From a virus: a stretch of 64,000 nucleotides of DNA. Position numbers and translations under genes: made by a program. The notes under the pieces are model-generated. The model had not been told where the DNA came from. It was given only the letters and a program-made list of their open reading frames with translations, and did no database searches. Positions within the stretch are counted from its first letter, which is position 1. Every line of letters starts with the position of its first letter. The DNA is taken from the IMG/VR virus record IMGVR_UViG_3300013126_001527, positions 26,896 through 90,895 of that record; one strand, written 5' to 3'. Shown here piece after piece: positions 41,138-50,183 of this stretch.

Positions 41138-41860
41138 TCGCATCAGTCCTAATTTTATTAAAATCTTACTGTAAACCCATCCTAGATCGATTTCAAACCA
41201 TCTACGTCTGAAATTAGGATTGCTAGTATCGTTATGATGATTCGCATGTAACTCTTCCCCTGCACTAAACAACCCCCACGGAAATAAAATTCTACTGCGA
41301 TCGCTTCCTAGATTACCAGCGTATTTAAATCCAACTTTGTGAAAAGAATAGTTGCCTATTAGTAGAAACATGTAAGCTAGTAAAAAACAATTGAATGCAC
41401 CAATAACAAATCCCCAACCACCAAACAGATATGTTAGCAACACCCAAAAAAGCACTTGGCCTAACCAAGGATATCGATTATATACTTTCCTTTGTATCGT
41501 ATCGGTGGAACTAACAATATCTGGAGCATACTGTTCAATTTCTTTCATCGAAATGTAATTTGCACGTCCAGGACTATTATGTTTAAAATCAAATAATTTA
41601 GCTAAGGAATAGTAATGCGGGCTATGAGGATCTTGATAGGTATCACTGTGCTTGTGATGTTTTCGGTGCTTTGCAGCATAGTGTTTTTGCCAATTTGGCC
41701 AGCTTAATCCAACAATAAACCATAGTATAAATCTAAATATATGTTCCAAAGGTTTAGAAAATTCAAAATAGTGATGCCCTATGCCTCTATGTACATATAT
41801 GCTAAATGCTGCGCTGGCTATATGTACTAATAAAAGATAAAAAATTATTGCAGATGTCAT
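41114..41860 (-). CDS. Delta-9-type fatty-acid desaturase
   Basis: A 248-residue membrane enzyme. His boxes: HRGIGHH, HRKHHKH and HANHH, the order and spacing of acyl-lipid/acyl-CoA desaturases, with hydrophobic spans at residues 4-20, 42-55 and 130-165 or so. It would introduce a double bond into membrane acyl chains using di-iron chemistry and a host electron donor. Start ATG 41860 is preferred because a minus-strand AATAAATA ends 5 nt before it; an upstream start at 41902 would add 14 residues not typical of the family. Inserted antisense, like the desaturase at 28162. Confidence 0.85.
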   Translation of the reverse strand: MTSAIIFYLLLVHIASAAFSIYVHRGIGHHYFEFSKPLEHIFRFILWFIVGLSWPNWQKHYAAKHRKHHKHSDTYQDPHSPHYYSLAKLFDFKHNSPGRANYISMKEIEQYAPDIVSSTDTIQRKVYNRYPWLGQVLFWVLLTYLFGGWGFVIGAFNCFLLAYMFLLIGNYSFHKVGFKYAGNLGSDRSRILFPWGLFSAGEELHANHHNDTSNPNFRRRWFEIDLGWVYSKILIKLGLMRLRNSAGS

Positions 41861-41865
41861 CAAAA

Positions 41866-41873
41866 TATTTATT
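41866..41873 (-). promoter_or_regulatory. Late-promoter-like box AATAAATA (minus strand), 5 nt before an ATG
   Basis: Ends exactly 5 nt before the desaturase ATG at 41860. Confidence 0.55.
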
Positions 41874-41878
41874 AGATG

Positions 41879-41907
41879 TTGACTCTGCCGAGTAAATATC
41901 ATATACT
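41879..41907 (+). promoter_or_regulatory. Sigma70-type promoter
   Basis: TTGACT (41879-41884), 17-bp spacer, TATACT (41902-41907); it faces the DsbA-like and polymerase genes and is back-to-back with the minus-strand late box. Confidence 0.7.
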
Positions 41908-41932
41908 ATATTTTTACCAACAAGGAGTGACT

Positions 41933-42193
41933 ATGTCATCACGTATGTTCTCAGCAGAACAAAAAGCTAAACTAACACAAATGGTTAACGAAGGTATTCA
42001 AGTTCTACAAGAAGTAGAGGACTTGAACGCTGGACTTAGCGATACTATTAAAGCAGTAGCAGAAGAATTAGAAATTAAACCTGCTATCCTTAAAAAAGCT
42101 ATTAAAATTGCACAGAAAGCTAAATTTGGTGAAACTAACCAAGACCACGAAACACTTCAAGATATTTTGGAAACTGTTGGTCGCACACTATAA
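41933..42193 (+). CDS. dsbA: DsbA-like small dsDNA-binding protein
   Basis: An 86-residue helical protein starting at ATG 41933 after AAGGAG. The C-terminal half (NAGLSDTIKAVAEELEIKPA, then ILKKAIKIAQK, and LQDILETVG) follows the pattern of T4 DsbA, a double-stranded DNA-binding protein that affects late transcription. The length also fits (89 in T4). A short protein of simple composition leaves room for doubt. Confidence 0.55.
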   Translation: MSSRMFSAEQKAKLTQMVNEGIQVLQEVEDLNAGLSDTIKAVAEELEIKPAILKKAIKIAQKAKFGETNQDHETLQDILETVGRTL

Positions 42194-42196
42194 ATA
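42189..42196 (+). promoter_or_regulatory. T4-type late promoter-like perfect TATAAATA
   Basis: Overlaps the stop of the DsbA-like gene, 72 bp before the polymerase ATG. Confidence 0.5.
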
Positions 42197-42212
42197 CTGT
42201 CACAACGGATTC

Positions 42213-42249
42213 GCACCCCTAAGGTGCATGTATCATAGCAGGCCTGCTA
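42213..42249 (+). promoter_or_regulatory. Structured leader of the DNA polymerase gene
   Basis: Two possible RNA hairpins: GCACC (42213-42217)/GGTGC (42223-42227) around CCTAA, and a perfect 14-bp palindrome TAGCAGGCCTGCTA at 42236-42249. T4 gp43 represses its own translation by binding a leader hairpin, so these are candidates for an equivalent operator. Confidence 0.45.
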
Positions 42250-42268
42250 AAAGAGGCGAAGGGAAAAG

Positions 42269-44932
42269 ATGAGTTATGTAGACGCACTTTACGATCGTGC
42301 TAAAGATCGTATACACGTTGTTGAGCGTGTTAATGCTCGCAGAGAATATAGAGAATATCCAGCAAATTATGTATTCTATTACGATGACCCTAAGGGCAAA
42401 TTTCGCACCATATACGATACGCCTGTTAGTAGATTTAGCAGTCGTATAGGCAAAGAATATCATAAAGAACTTAAAATGCACTCAGGTAAACGTCTGTGGG
42501 AAAGTGATATTAACCCTGTGTTTCGTTGTCTTGCCGACAACTACCTAGGCGCTGAGTCTCCCAAACTACAAACAGCGTTTTTTGATATTGAGGTTGACTT
42601 TGACCCTACACGCGGTTATAGTCGACCCGAAGATCCATTCAATCCAATTACCGCAATATCGGTTTATCTAGACTGGCTAGACAAATTAGTCACACTAGTA
42701 TTACCGCCTAAAAGCTATTCATGGGAAACTGCTCAGGAAATTTGTGACAAATACGATAACTGCTTTTTATTTGATCGCGAAGAGGATCTATTAGATACAT
42801 TTCTTAATCTAATAGATGACGCAGACATTTTAAGCGGATGGAACAGTGAAGGCTTTGATATTCCGTATACTGTTATGCGAGTCAATCGTGTACTAAGCAA
42901 AGACGACACTAGACGTTTTTGTTTGTGGGGTCAATATCCTAAACAACGTGACTTTGAACGTTTTGGCGCCACTAACATGACGTTTGACCTAATAGGTCGT
43001 GTGCACCTAGACTATATGCAATTATATCGCAAGTACACATATGAAGAACGTCACAGTTACAGTTTAGATGCTATTGGTGAATATGAGCTAGATGAACGTA
43101 AAGTTGCTTACGAAGGCACATTGGATCAGTTATATAACAAAGACTTTCCTAAGTTTATTGATTATAATCGTCAAGATACTATGTTGTTGGCTAAACTAGA
43201 CAAGAAACTACGCTTTTTAGACTTGGCTAACGAATTAGCGCACGACAACACTGTACTGTTACAAACAACTATGGGTGCAGTGGCAGTTACTGAACAGGCC
43301 ATTATTAATCAAGCACACGATCAGGGTTTAGTGGTACCTAATCGAAAAGGACGTGAAGATCAAGGTGATACCCAAGCAGCAGGTGCGTATGTGGCGCATC
43401 CTAAACGAGGAATGCATGATTACATTGGGGCTGTTGATATTAACAGTCTGTATCCAAGTGCTATTCGCGCACTTAACATGGGGCCAGAAACTATTATAGG
43501 GCAACTGCGTCCTATTATGACTGATCACTATATCAATCAAAAAATGGCAGGAGGCTCGTCATTTGCTGACGCATGGGAAGGATTGTTTGGTACCTTAGAG
43601 TACGCAGCAGTTATGGAAATGCAACCTGGCACAGAAATTACTATCGACTGGGAAGCATCAGGTGAAAGCACCGTACACAGTGCCCAAGAAGTTTGGCAGT
43701 TGGTGTTTAACAGTAATCAACCTTGGATACTAAGTGCCAATGGCACTATCTTTAGTTTTGCTAAAGAAGCTATTGTGCCTAGCTTGTTAAAACGTTGGTA
43801 TGCTGAACGTAAAGAACTACAGGCCAAAAAGAAAGAAGCCTCAACTCCAGAAGATATTGCGTTCTGGGACAAACGTCAGTTGGTTAAGAAGATTAACTTG
43901 AACAGTTTATATGGTGCGTTACTTAATCCAGGTTGTCGGTTTTTTGACAAACGCATTGGGCAGTCAACTACCCTCACTGGTCGTACTATTGCTAAACATA
44001 TGGATGCATTTATTAACGAATGCATCACCGGCGAGTATGATCACGTAGGTGAAGCAATTATCTATGGAGATACAGATAGTTGCTATTTTACTGCGTGGCC
44101 TGCTGTTAAGGATGATGTAGCTGCTGGTCGTATGGAATGGTCTAAAGATATTGCCGTGGCTTTATATGACAATATCGCAGATCAAGTTAACGAAAGTTTT
44201 CCAGCCATGATGGAACGTGCATTCCACTGTCCACGTGACATGGGTGCTACAATCAAAGGCGGGCGTGAGCTAGTAGCAGAAAAAGGACTATTCATTAAGA
44301 AGAAACGTTATGCTGTGTTGATCTATGATCTAGAAGGCAAGCGTTTAGACACCCATGACAAACCAGGTAAAGTTAAGGCCATGGGCTTAGATTTGAAGCG
44401 TAGTGATACTCCAAAAGTCGTACAAGATTTCCTCAGCGATATTCTATTAGATGTACTAACCGGCAAGGGGCGAGAACATATCTATGATAAAGTTCGTGAT
44501 TTTAAGATTGCGTTTCAAGAACGTCCAGCATGGGAGAAAGGTACTCCTAAACGTGTTAATAATTTAACTAAGTTTACCAAAGCAGAAGAACGCGAAGGTA
44601 AAACTAATATGCCAGGACATGTGCGTGCGGCTATGAATTGGAATAACCTCAAACGTATGCATGGTGATAACTATTCAAGTAGCATTGTCGACGGTATGAA
44701 AACTATTGTGTGTAAACTAAAGGACAACCCGCTTGGACTTAAGAGTGTAGGATATCCAACAGATGAAGCACACTTACCTGACTGGTTTAAAGAACTACCT
44801 TTTGATGATGGCGAAATGGAGTCAACTATTGTAGATCAAAAAGTAGATAACTTACTTGGTGTGTTAGACTGGGATATTGCAGCACACACTGATATTAAAA
44901 CAACATTTGATACCTTATTCAGTTTTGAATGA
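42269..44932 (+). CDS. 43: Family B DNA polymerase (T4 gp43-like)
   Basis: An 887-residue replicative polymerase with 3'-5' exonuclease. Exo I is FFDIEVDFD near 104-112, Exo II region SGWNSEGFDIPY near 189-200 and Exo III YNRQDTMLL near 297. Polymerase motif A is DINSLYPSAIRALNMGPE near 390, motif B KKINLNSLYGALLN near 544, and motif C YGDTDSCYF near 599. A KKRYA-type stretch follows. Length is close to T4 gp43 (898). The ATG follows a purine-rich region in a structured leader. Its stop overlaps the next start (ATGATG). Confidence 0.95.
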   Translation: MSYVDALYDRAKDRIHVVERVNARREYREYPANYVFYYDDPKGKFRTIYDTPVSRFSSRIGKEYHKELKMHSGKRLWESDINPVFRCLADNYLGAESPKLQTAFFDIEVDFDPTRGYSRPEDPFNPITAISVYLDWLDKLVTLVLPPKSYSWETAQEICDKYDNCFLFDREEDLLDTFLNLIDDADILSGWNSEGFDIPYTVMRVNRVLSKDDTRRFCLWGQYPKQRDFERFGATNMTFDLIGRVHLDYMQLYRKYTYEERHSYSLDAIGEYELDERKVAYEGTLDQLYNKDFPKFIDYNRQDTMLLAKLDKKLRFLDLANELAHDNTVLLQTTMGAVAVTEQAIINQAHDQGLVVPNRKGREDQGDTQAAGAYVAHPKRGMHDYIGAVDINSLYPSAIRALNMGPETIIGQLRPIMTDHYINQKMAGGSSFADAWEGLFGTLEYAAVMEMQPGTEITIDWEASGESTVHSAQEVWQLVFNSNQPWILSANGTIFSFAKEAIVPSLLKRWYAERKELQAKKKEASTPEDIAFWDKRQLVKKINLNSLYGALLNPGCRFFDKRIGQSTTLTGRTIAKHMDAFINECITGEYDHVGEAIIYGDTDSCYFTAWPAVKDDVAAGRMEWSKDIAVALYDNIADQVNESFPAMMERAFHCPRDMGATIKGGRELVAEKGLFIKKKRYAVLIYDLEGKRLDTHDKPGKVKAMGLDLKRSDTPKVVQDFLSDILLDVLTGKGREHIYDKVRDFKIAFQERPAWEKGTPKRVNNLTKFTKAEEREGKTNMPGHVRAAMNWNNLKRMHGDNYSSSIVDGMKTIVCKLKDNPLGLKSVGYPTDEAHLPDWFKELPFDDGEMESTIVDQKVDNLLGVLDWDIAAHTDIKTTFDTLFSFE

Positions 44933-45858
44933 TGCTGCGCAATCTAGTCAAATTTCGTAATGATCTTAGAGAATTTGCTGACCAACTATCAGTTACTGCC
45001 GAGACCTTGAATAAAATAGATACGTTGACTCATATTAAAAGTAATAATCCCAATGTGCAGTATACCTTTGAAGATACCATTGGGCATTATCAAAACATAT
45101 TAACTCTTAGCAATTCTGTTGCTATTAGTATCAAAGAACAGCTGGACCAAGTTGAGAAGGATATAGAGTTAGCTGGTGGAAATTTAACCAATCATACGTT
45201 CGATTTAAATTGTATCAATCCTGCGCACAGGATTCCTATAGAAAGTTACACTGAGAAGTTATTTGAACGGGTAACAACAAGGATCAAAACGTATTGTGAT
45301 TGGCATTATCCAGCTCTGCAACTTGAATGTCGAGAAAAAATTTGGGCCGATTGTATGGTCACTGCTGATCCTTTTTACCTAGCATCGGTGACTGAAGATT
45401 TTGTAGAATCAATAGTTCAATCGTATCCACCTGAATATCAAAGACGGCTTCGGGTATACAATATTACTAAAGATTCATTGTCGACTTTTCTTCCAATAAA
45501 CCAATATAATTTTATACTAAGTTGGAATGTGCTCGAATATGCTAGTGCCAACGATATTGAATTGGTAATAAAACAAGCATGGGAATTATTACGTCCGGGT
45601 GGCACTTTTATGTTTAGTTACAATAACTGTGACTTAGAGCAATCAGCACGATTGGCTGAAGTATATGCTATGAGTTTTACTCATCAGCGCAGAATAAAAG
45701 CCTTTGCTGAATCTATAGGTTTTACAGTTTCCGCAGTAGAAAATCACACACTTGAACACGAACTCTATCAAAATATTAGTTGGATTGAAATTAAAAAACC
45801 TGGCAAATTGATCACCAGTAAAGGACATCAGGTTTTGGGGAAAATTCTGCACAAATAA
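44929..45858 (+). CDS. Methyltransferase-like protein with long helical N-terminus
   Basis: A 309-residue protein. The C-terminal half has YNFILSWNVLEYASANDIEL and AWELLRPGGTFMFSYN, matching motifs IV-VI of class I AdoMet methyltransferases. The N-terminal 90 residues are helical. The classical glycine-rich motif I is not evident; RRLRVYNI near residue 178 is the best counterpart of motif II. It may therefore bind AdoMet poorly or not at all. Position directly after the polymerase and before the clamp is notable, and MetK is encoded in the same window. Confidence 0.6.
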   Translation: MMLRNLVKFRNDLREFADQLSVTAETLNKIDTLTHIKSNNPNVQYTFEDTIGHYQNILTLSNSVAISIKEQLDQVEKDIELAGGNLTNHTFDLNCINPAHRIPIESYTEKLFERVTTRIKTYCDWHYPALQLECREKIWADCMVTADPFYLASVTEDFVESIVQSYPPEYQRRLRVYNITKDSLSTFLPINQYNFILSWNVLEYASANDIELVIKQAWELLRPGGTFMFSYNNCDLEQSARLAEVYAMSFTHQRRIKAFAESIGFTVSAVENHTLEHELYQNISWIEIKKPGKLITSKGHQVLGKILHK

Positions 45859-45881
45859 ATTTTACCAATACTATTGAATTT

Positions 45882-45889
45882 TCTAAATA
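45882..45889 (+). promoter_or_regulatory. Late-promoter-like box TCTAAATA
   Basis: TAAATA core 36 bp before the clamp ATG; a weak TTGAAT-N17-TACACT pair overlaps it, so middle or early expression is also possible. Confidence 0.35.
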
Positions 45890-45925
45890 CATCATATACA
45901 CTAACTTATCAACAAGGAGAAACAC

Positions 45926-46657
45926 ATGAGAGACCATCTATTAGACATCGTTAAAAACACTTATGGCTTAGGAAATATTGACTTAGTTAAGATTGTAGGC
46001 ACAGCAGAAGAAACAGGCATTGAAGCATTAGCCGAAGATCGTAGTGTTATTGTACAAGGTAAATTAAACGGCCCTGTAGCAGAGTTTGTAGGCACATTTG
46101 GTATGCCAAATTTAGGTAAACTGAACACTATCTTAGGTATTCCAGAATACAAAGAAAATGCTAAGATTACATTAAACACACAAGATCGTAACGGTGAAAC
46201 AGTCCCAACAGGATTGCATTTTGAAAATGCCGCTGGTGACTTTAAAAACGACTATCGTTTTATGAGCCAAGAAATTATTTCAGACAAACTTAAATCAGTT
46301 AAAATGCGAGCTGTTAATTGGGGTGTAGAGTTTGAACCAAGTGTAGCCAGCATTCAAAGACTTAAATTTATGGCTAGTGCTAACTCAGAAGAAACTGTGT
46401 TTACAGTTAAAAAGGAAGGTGATGACCTAAAATTCTTCTTTGGTGATCATTCAACACACGCAGGTAACTTTGTGTTCCAAGCAGGTGCTAGCGGTAACTT
46501 AACTAAAGCATTGAGTTTTCCAGTGGCCGCTGTGATTAGTATCTTAAACCTAGCAGGCGACAAAAAGTTCAGTTTAAGTGACGACGGTGTTGCACAGATT
46601 ACTGTGAACACTGGTATTGCTACCTACAACTTCTTACTTCCAGCACAAACTAAGTAA
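45926..46657 (+). CDS. 45: DNA sliding clamp (T4 gp45-like)
   Basis: A 243-residue clamp protein. The VRGPVAEF-like ligand of the T4 family appears as GKLNGPVAEFVGTFGMPNLG near 48-67 with LNTILGIPEY, and the second half repeats the fold (VTVKKEGDDLKFFFGDH, AISILNLAGD-like). The trimeric ring tethers the polymerase and, in T4, also activates late promoters with gp55 and gp33. In this genome the many TAAATA boxes would depend on that activity. AAGGAG precedes the ATG. The loader gp44 lies at 7731. Confidence 0.8.
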   Translation: MRDHLLDIVKNTYGLGNIDLVKIVGTAEETGIEALAEDRSVIVQGKLNGPVAEFVGTFGMPNLGKLNTILGIPEYKENAKITLNTQDRNGETVPTGLHFENAAGDFKNDYRFMSQEIISDKLKSVKMRAVNWGVEFEPSVASIQRLKFMASANSEETVFTVKKEGDDLKFFFGDHSTHAGNFVFQAGASGNLTKALSFPVAAVISILNLAGDKKFSLSDDGVAQITVNTGIATYNFLLPAQTK

Positions 46658-46995
46658 TGATTAAAAACATAATTAGCAGTAGCACCTACGTGACTATTTC
46701 CAATCCCCCAACACCGGCCATATACAATAATGGTCAGTTAAATGTTGGGCAGACCCGTTACAATCCAACCACACAAAACATGGAAGTGTTTGACGGTAAT
46801 ATGTGGCAGATTATGAGCAGTGGTGCTACTATCGGGTTGAGTTGGGACGCCGACAATGCTATTCGGTGGGCCATACAAAAGCAAAAAGACGAAGCCGATC
46901 TTAAACAGCGCATGGAACAGCATCCTGGACTTAAAGACGCATACGAGAAGTTCCAAATGATGGACATCCTCACCAAGGAAACCGATGAGTCTTAG
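46657..46995 (+). CDS. Small structural-like protein
   Basis: A 112-residue protein in a TAATG overlap with the clamp gene. VGQTRYNPTTQNMEVFDGNM followed by WQ is the short YN-x-x-T-x-x-M-E-V-F-D-G-x-x-W motif common in tail fibre proteins; the C-terminal half is helical (AIQKQKDEADLKQRMEQHPG). Possibly a small virion protein. It overlaps the next small gene by 11 bp. Confidence 0.55.
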   Translation: MIKNIISSSTYVTISNPPTPAIYNNGQLNVGQTRYNPTTQNMEVFDGNMWQIMSSGATIGLSWDADNAIRWAIQKQKDEADLKQRMEQHPGLKDAYEKFQMMDILTKETDES

Positions 46996-47161
46996 TGGTC
47001 TCGACAACCTTAAACCAGAATTTGATCAGTACAAGCTAGTAGCGCAAAAGTTACAAGAGTGGGAGTGGTTTAACCGCTTCATAAAAATGAACCCAGACAT
47101 TAAACTACGCTGGGAACAACACAAAACATACGAGATATTAAAAGATGAGCAGTTAAAATAA
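46985..47161 (+). CDS. Small hypothetical protein
   Basis: A 58-residue protein (MSLSGLDNLKPEFDQYKLVA, then QKLQEWEWFNRFIKMNP). It starts inside the end of the previous gene and ends before the perfect late box at 47183. Helical, Trp-rich, no known family. Confidence 0.55.
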   Translation: MSLSGLDNLKPEFDQYKLVAQKLQEWEWFNRFIKMNPDIKLRWEQHKTYEILKDEQLK

Positions 47162-47182
47162 AAGGCTAATAGAGCAAGTAAG

Positions 47183-47190
47183 TATAAATA
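47183..47190 (+). promoter_or_regulatory. T4-type late promoter, perfect TATAAATA
   Basis: 20 bp before the homing endonuclease ATG at 47210, with AGGAG at 47197-47201. Confidence 0.65.
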
Positions 47191-47209
47191 AACATATAGG
47201 AGAACTGTT

Positions 47210-47911
47210 ATGTTTTATGTATATGCTTACTTGAGAACTAAAGACTTAACCCCGTACTACATTGGAAAGGGTAAAGATGACAGAGCGTGGCAAAAATCAC
47301 ATTCTGTTATTGTTCCTAAGGACCTTAGTAGAATTGTTATGTTAGAATGTAATTTATCAGAGGTGGGGGCCTTTGCTATTGAACGTAGAATGATTCGTTG
47401 GTATGGGCGCAAAGATTTAGGTACAGGTATATTACATAATAGAACAGATGGCGGCGATGGTGTAGCAGGTATTATTCCGTGGAACAAGGATATACAGATT
47501 GGATCATTTTTAACTGACGCAGGACGAAAGAAAATTAGTAAAGCAAACAAAGGCATTAAAAAAGATCACGGTGCTAAAATTTCTGCCGCGTTAAAGGGTA
47601 AAACTAAATCCGAAGAACATAAACAGAAGTTAAGTGATGCTGGTAAAGGAAAGGCTCCGTGGAATAAAGGTCTTACTAAAGATGATAATGAACAAATACA
47701 AAAATATTCAGAGTCACTCAAAGGTCGTTGCTTTACTGCCGAGCATCGTGCTAAACTAAGTGAAGCTCACAAAGGCAGAGCAAATACAGACGAACAGAAG
47801 GCAAAAATAAGTGCGAAGTTAAAAGGAAGAGTTATGTCCAAGGAGACTAAACGAAAAATGTCAGAAGCAAGAAAAAAATTATGGGAAGAAAAGAAAAATG
47901 GAAAGAGATAA
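47210..47911 (+). CDS. GIY-YIG homing endonuclease with NUMOD3 repeats
   Basis: A 233-residue free-standing homing endonuclease of the T4 Seg/I-TevI type. The catalytic domain is at the N-terminus: VYAYLRTKD and [13 protein letters not shown] form the GIY-YIG (here VYA...YIG) motif, with a family Glu near [11 protein letters not shown]. Then come NUMOD3-type DNA-binding repeats ([75 protein letters not shown]). Such genes move into intron-less alleles. Late promoter and RBS are its own. It overlaps the following dpdA-like start by 14 bp. Confidence 0.88.
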   Translation: MFYVYAYLRTKDLTPYYIGKGKDDRAWQKSHSVIVPKDLSRIVMLECNLSEVGAFAIERRMIRWYGRKDLGTGILHNRTDGGDGVAGIIPWNKDIQIGSFLTDAGRKKISKANKGIKKDHGAKISAALKGKTKSEEHKQKLSDAGKGKAPWNKGLTKDDNEQIQKYSESLKGRCFTAEHRAKLSEAHKGRANTDEQKAKISAKLKGRVMSKETKRKMSEARKKLWEEKKNGKR

Positions 47912-49472
47912 TTTAACAGCCAAGCAGTTAGGGTCTGATGGGCAAAGCCAATACGCCGTTTTTCTTCCAGCACTTAGTGGCTTCTATGCTACCTATGTAG
48001 GTAAGCAACGTTTTCCAGATGCTAACGGCAACACCTATGTTGAAAGCTCACGTGTACCTACATTGTTTGAACATGGTATAGAAGGTCTCAACTGGCTCAA
48101 TCCAGATGCTGGCTACTTTCAATATCACTGGAGTTTGTACTCAGCAGGTCACGCAGAACTAGACGTAAACAAACACAGTCCAAAAGAAGATATGGTACGT
48201 AATCGCAATCGTAGTACTAGTTTTATCCTAGGCGATTCGGGTGGTTTCCAAATTGGTAAAGGTGTTTGGGAAGGAGATTGGAAAAATCCTAACTGTCCTA
48301 AAGCACAAAAGAAGCGCGAACTAGTTCTTACTTGGATGGACGCATATATGGACTATGGTATGTGTTTAGATATCCCTGCTTGGGTAGCTCGTAGTCCAGC
48401 AGGTCGTGCAGCTACAGGTATTAACACCTATGATGAAGCTGTACAGGGCACTTACATTAACAATGATTGGTTCGTTAACAACCGCACAGGTGCTTGCAAA
48501 TTCTTAAATGTTCTACAAGGTGAGAATCATGCGGATGCTGAAGATTGGTATCAACGCATGAAGAAATACTGTGATCCTAAGCAGTACCCAGGTCGTCATT
48601 TTAATGGTTGGGCCATGGGCGGACAGAATATGTGTGATGTACACTTGGTACTTAAACGTCTGGTGGCTATTCGCTTTGATGGATTACTACAAGAAGGTAT
48701 ACATGATTGGATGCACTTTTTGGGTACTAGTAAACTAGAGTGGGCTGTGTTATTAACAGACATTCAACGTGCTGTTAGAAAATATGTCAACCCAGCATTT
48801 ACCATATCGTTTGACTGTGCAAGTCCATTTCTAGCCTCAGCTAACGGACAGATATACATTCAAACAGAAATTGAAGATCGTAGCAAATGGGTATATCGTA
48901 TGGTTCCTAGCGTCGATGATAAGAAGTATGCACTAGACACACGTAAGTTTAGTGACGCTGTCTTACAAGACAAGGTGTTTGAAAACTTCACAGATAGTCC
49001 TATCAGCAATCGTATCAACATCAATGATGTCTGCTATTATGCCCCAGGTGACCTAAATAAGATTGGCAAAGAGGGTAAGACTAGTTGGGATTCATTTAGT
49101 TATGCTATCCAAATGGGCCATAATGTTTGGAGTCATATTAACTCTGTGCAGGAAGCTAATCGTCAGTATGATCAAGGTGTTGTACCTAAAATGTTAGTAC
49201 AAGAAACATTTGATCGTGTGTACTTTAAAGATGTAGTTGATCAAATCTTTGCTGCAACAACACGTGCGGCTGCAGAACAAATCATCGAAGATAACAGTAA
49301 GTTTTGGATGACGATTATCGGTACACGTGGTGCGACAGGTAAGAAAACTGTTAATGCTAGCACTATGTTTAACAGTTTATTTGAAACAGAAGAACCAGAA
49401 GAGCACCACATCGACGATAGTGGCTTTGACGAAACTAACTTAGATAACTTAGAAGAAGGACTAGGAGAGTAA
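47898..49472 (+). CDS. dpdA: DpdA/TGT-like DNA guanine transglycosylase
   Basis: A 524-residue TIM-barrel enzyme of the tRNA-guanine transglycosylase superfamily. The first catalytic region is [13 protein letters not shown] near 110-122 (as TGT SDSGGFQ), the nucleophile region ISFDCASPF near 303-311 (as TGT FDCVxPTR), and [10 protein letters not shown] near 236-245 the substrate loop. A TGT-like end [19 protein letters not shown] is also visible. The Cys-x-Cys zinc site of tRNA enzymes is not evident. Phage DpdA enzymes put 7-deazaguanines into DNA to evade restriction. FolE, QueE and QueD in this window supply the precursor, supporting that role. Confidence 0.78.
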   Translation: MERDNLTAKQLGSDGQSQYAVFLPALSGFYATYVGKQRFPDANGNTYVESSRVPTLFEHGIEGLNWLNPDAGYFQYHWSLYSAGHAELDVNKHSPKEDMVRNRNRSTSFILGDSGGFQIGKGVWEGDWKNPNCPKAQKKRELVLTWMDAYMDYGMCLDIPAWVARSPAGRAATGINTYDEAVQGTYINNDWFVNNRTGACKFLNVLQGENHADAEDWYQRMKKYCDPKQYPGRHFNGWAMGGQNMCDVHLVLKRLVAIRFDGLLQEGIHDWMHFLGTSKLEWAVLLTDIQRAVRKYVNPAFTISFDCASPFLASANGQIYIQTEIEDRSKWVYRMVPSVDDKKYALDTRKFSDAVLQDKVFENFTDSPISNRININDVCYYAPGDLNKIGKEGKTSWDSFSYAIQMGHNVWSHINSVQEANRQYDQGVVPKMLVQETFDRVYFKDVVDQIFAATTRAAAEQIIEDNSKFWMTIIGTRGATGKKTVNASTMFNSLFETEEPEEHHIDDSGFDETNLDNLEEGLGE

Positions 49473-49473
49473 T

Positions 49474-49656
49474 ATGGATCGTATAGCACTAGAAGATGAA
49501 CTATCAGAATTGGAACAACATCATCAAAGACTTGACGAAAACATCAAAAGAGGTTATACTAATTACTTAGATGATGCTAATTTAGGCAAGATGAAGCAAG
49601 AGAAACTACAAATTAAACGATCAATTGAATCCATTAGACGACAACTAGGCTTATGA
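49474..49656 (+). CDS. Small DUF465/YdcH-like coiled-coil protein
   Basis: A 60-residue helical hairpin protein (LEDELSELEQHHQRLDENIK, then KMKQEKLQIKRSIESIRRQL), matching the size and heptad layout of YdcH-type proteins. Starts 1 bp after the dpdA-like stop and overlaps the next gene by 4 bp. Function unknown. Confidence 0.6.
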   Translation: MDRIALEDELSELEQHHQRLDENIKRGYTNYLDDANLGKMKQEKLQIKRSIESIRRQLGL

Positions 49657-50183
49657 AGCGCGAATATACAATAGGTATAACTGAACAACCTGTAAGATTC
49701 TTTACAGGCATTGAAATTGAACGCACACCGGCGCATGGTATGCGTACACTATTTGTAACAGGTGTACAACCTGTTGATGAGATTTTAAAGTTAGCTGCAG
49801 ATAACGATTGTACGCATATCTACTTTGGTGCTAATCAGAGTTTCCCTAATCTTCAAACAGATGATGCTGATGCGTGGCGTCCGTGGGAACGCATGATAGA
49901 TCAATGTTTAGATGCTGGTTATTGGTGTACCTTAGACTTTGATGTTAGCGTAGTGCAAGGTGTACTTGAAATGCCTGTTATTGGGCATAATAGATTTATT
50001 CCGCAGATTTCGGTTAAATTACCATATTTACAACAGCTAGGTTACAATGCTACAATTAAGTTAGACGATTTAGATTTTAATTATTCCAACCCGGGCGTTT
50101 GGTGTCATACCTTACATTCATTAACCACTAGAGAATCTTTTACCAATTGGGATCAATATGGTAAAGATGAAATTATTAAATGA
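49653..50183 (+). CDS. Conserved protein downstream of the DpdA-like gene
   Basis: A 176-residue protein. Readable segments are GIEIERTPAHGMRTLFVTGV, CTHIYFGANQSF, DAGYWCTLDFDVSV and TIKLDDLDFNYSNPGVWCHT. It is alpha/beta in look with several Cys and His. No known family is recognised. Tight coupling (ATGA overlaps) to the dpdA-like gene on one side and to a T-fold-like protein on the other suggests a role in the same base-modification pathway, which is inference from context only. Confidence 0.55.
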   Translation: MKREYTIGITEQPVRFFTGIEIERTPAHGMRTLFVTGVQPVDEILKLAADNDCTHIYFGANQSFPNLQTDDADAWRPWERMIDQCLDAGYWCTLDFDVSVVQGVLEMPVIGHNRFIPQISVKLPYLQQLGYNATIKLDDLDFNYSNPGVWCHTLHSLTTRESFTNWDQYGKDEIIK

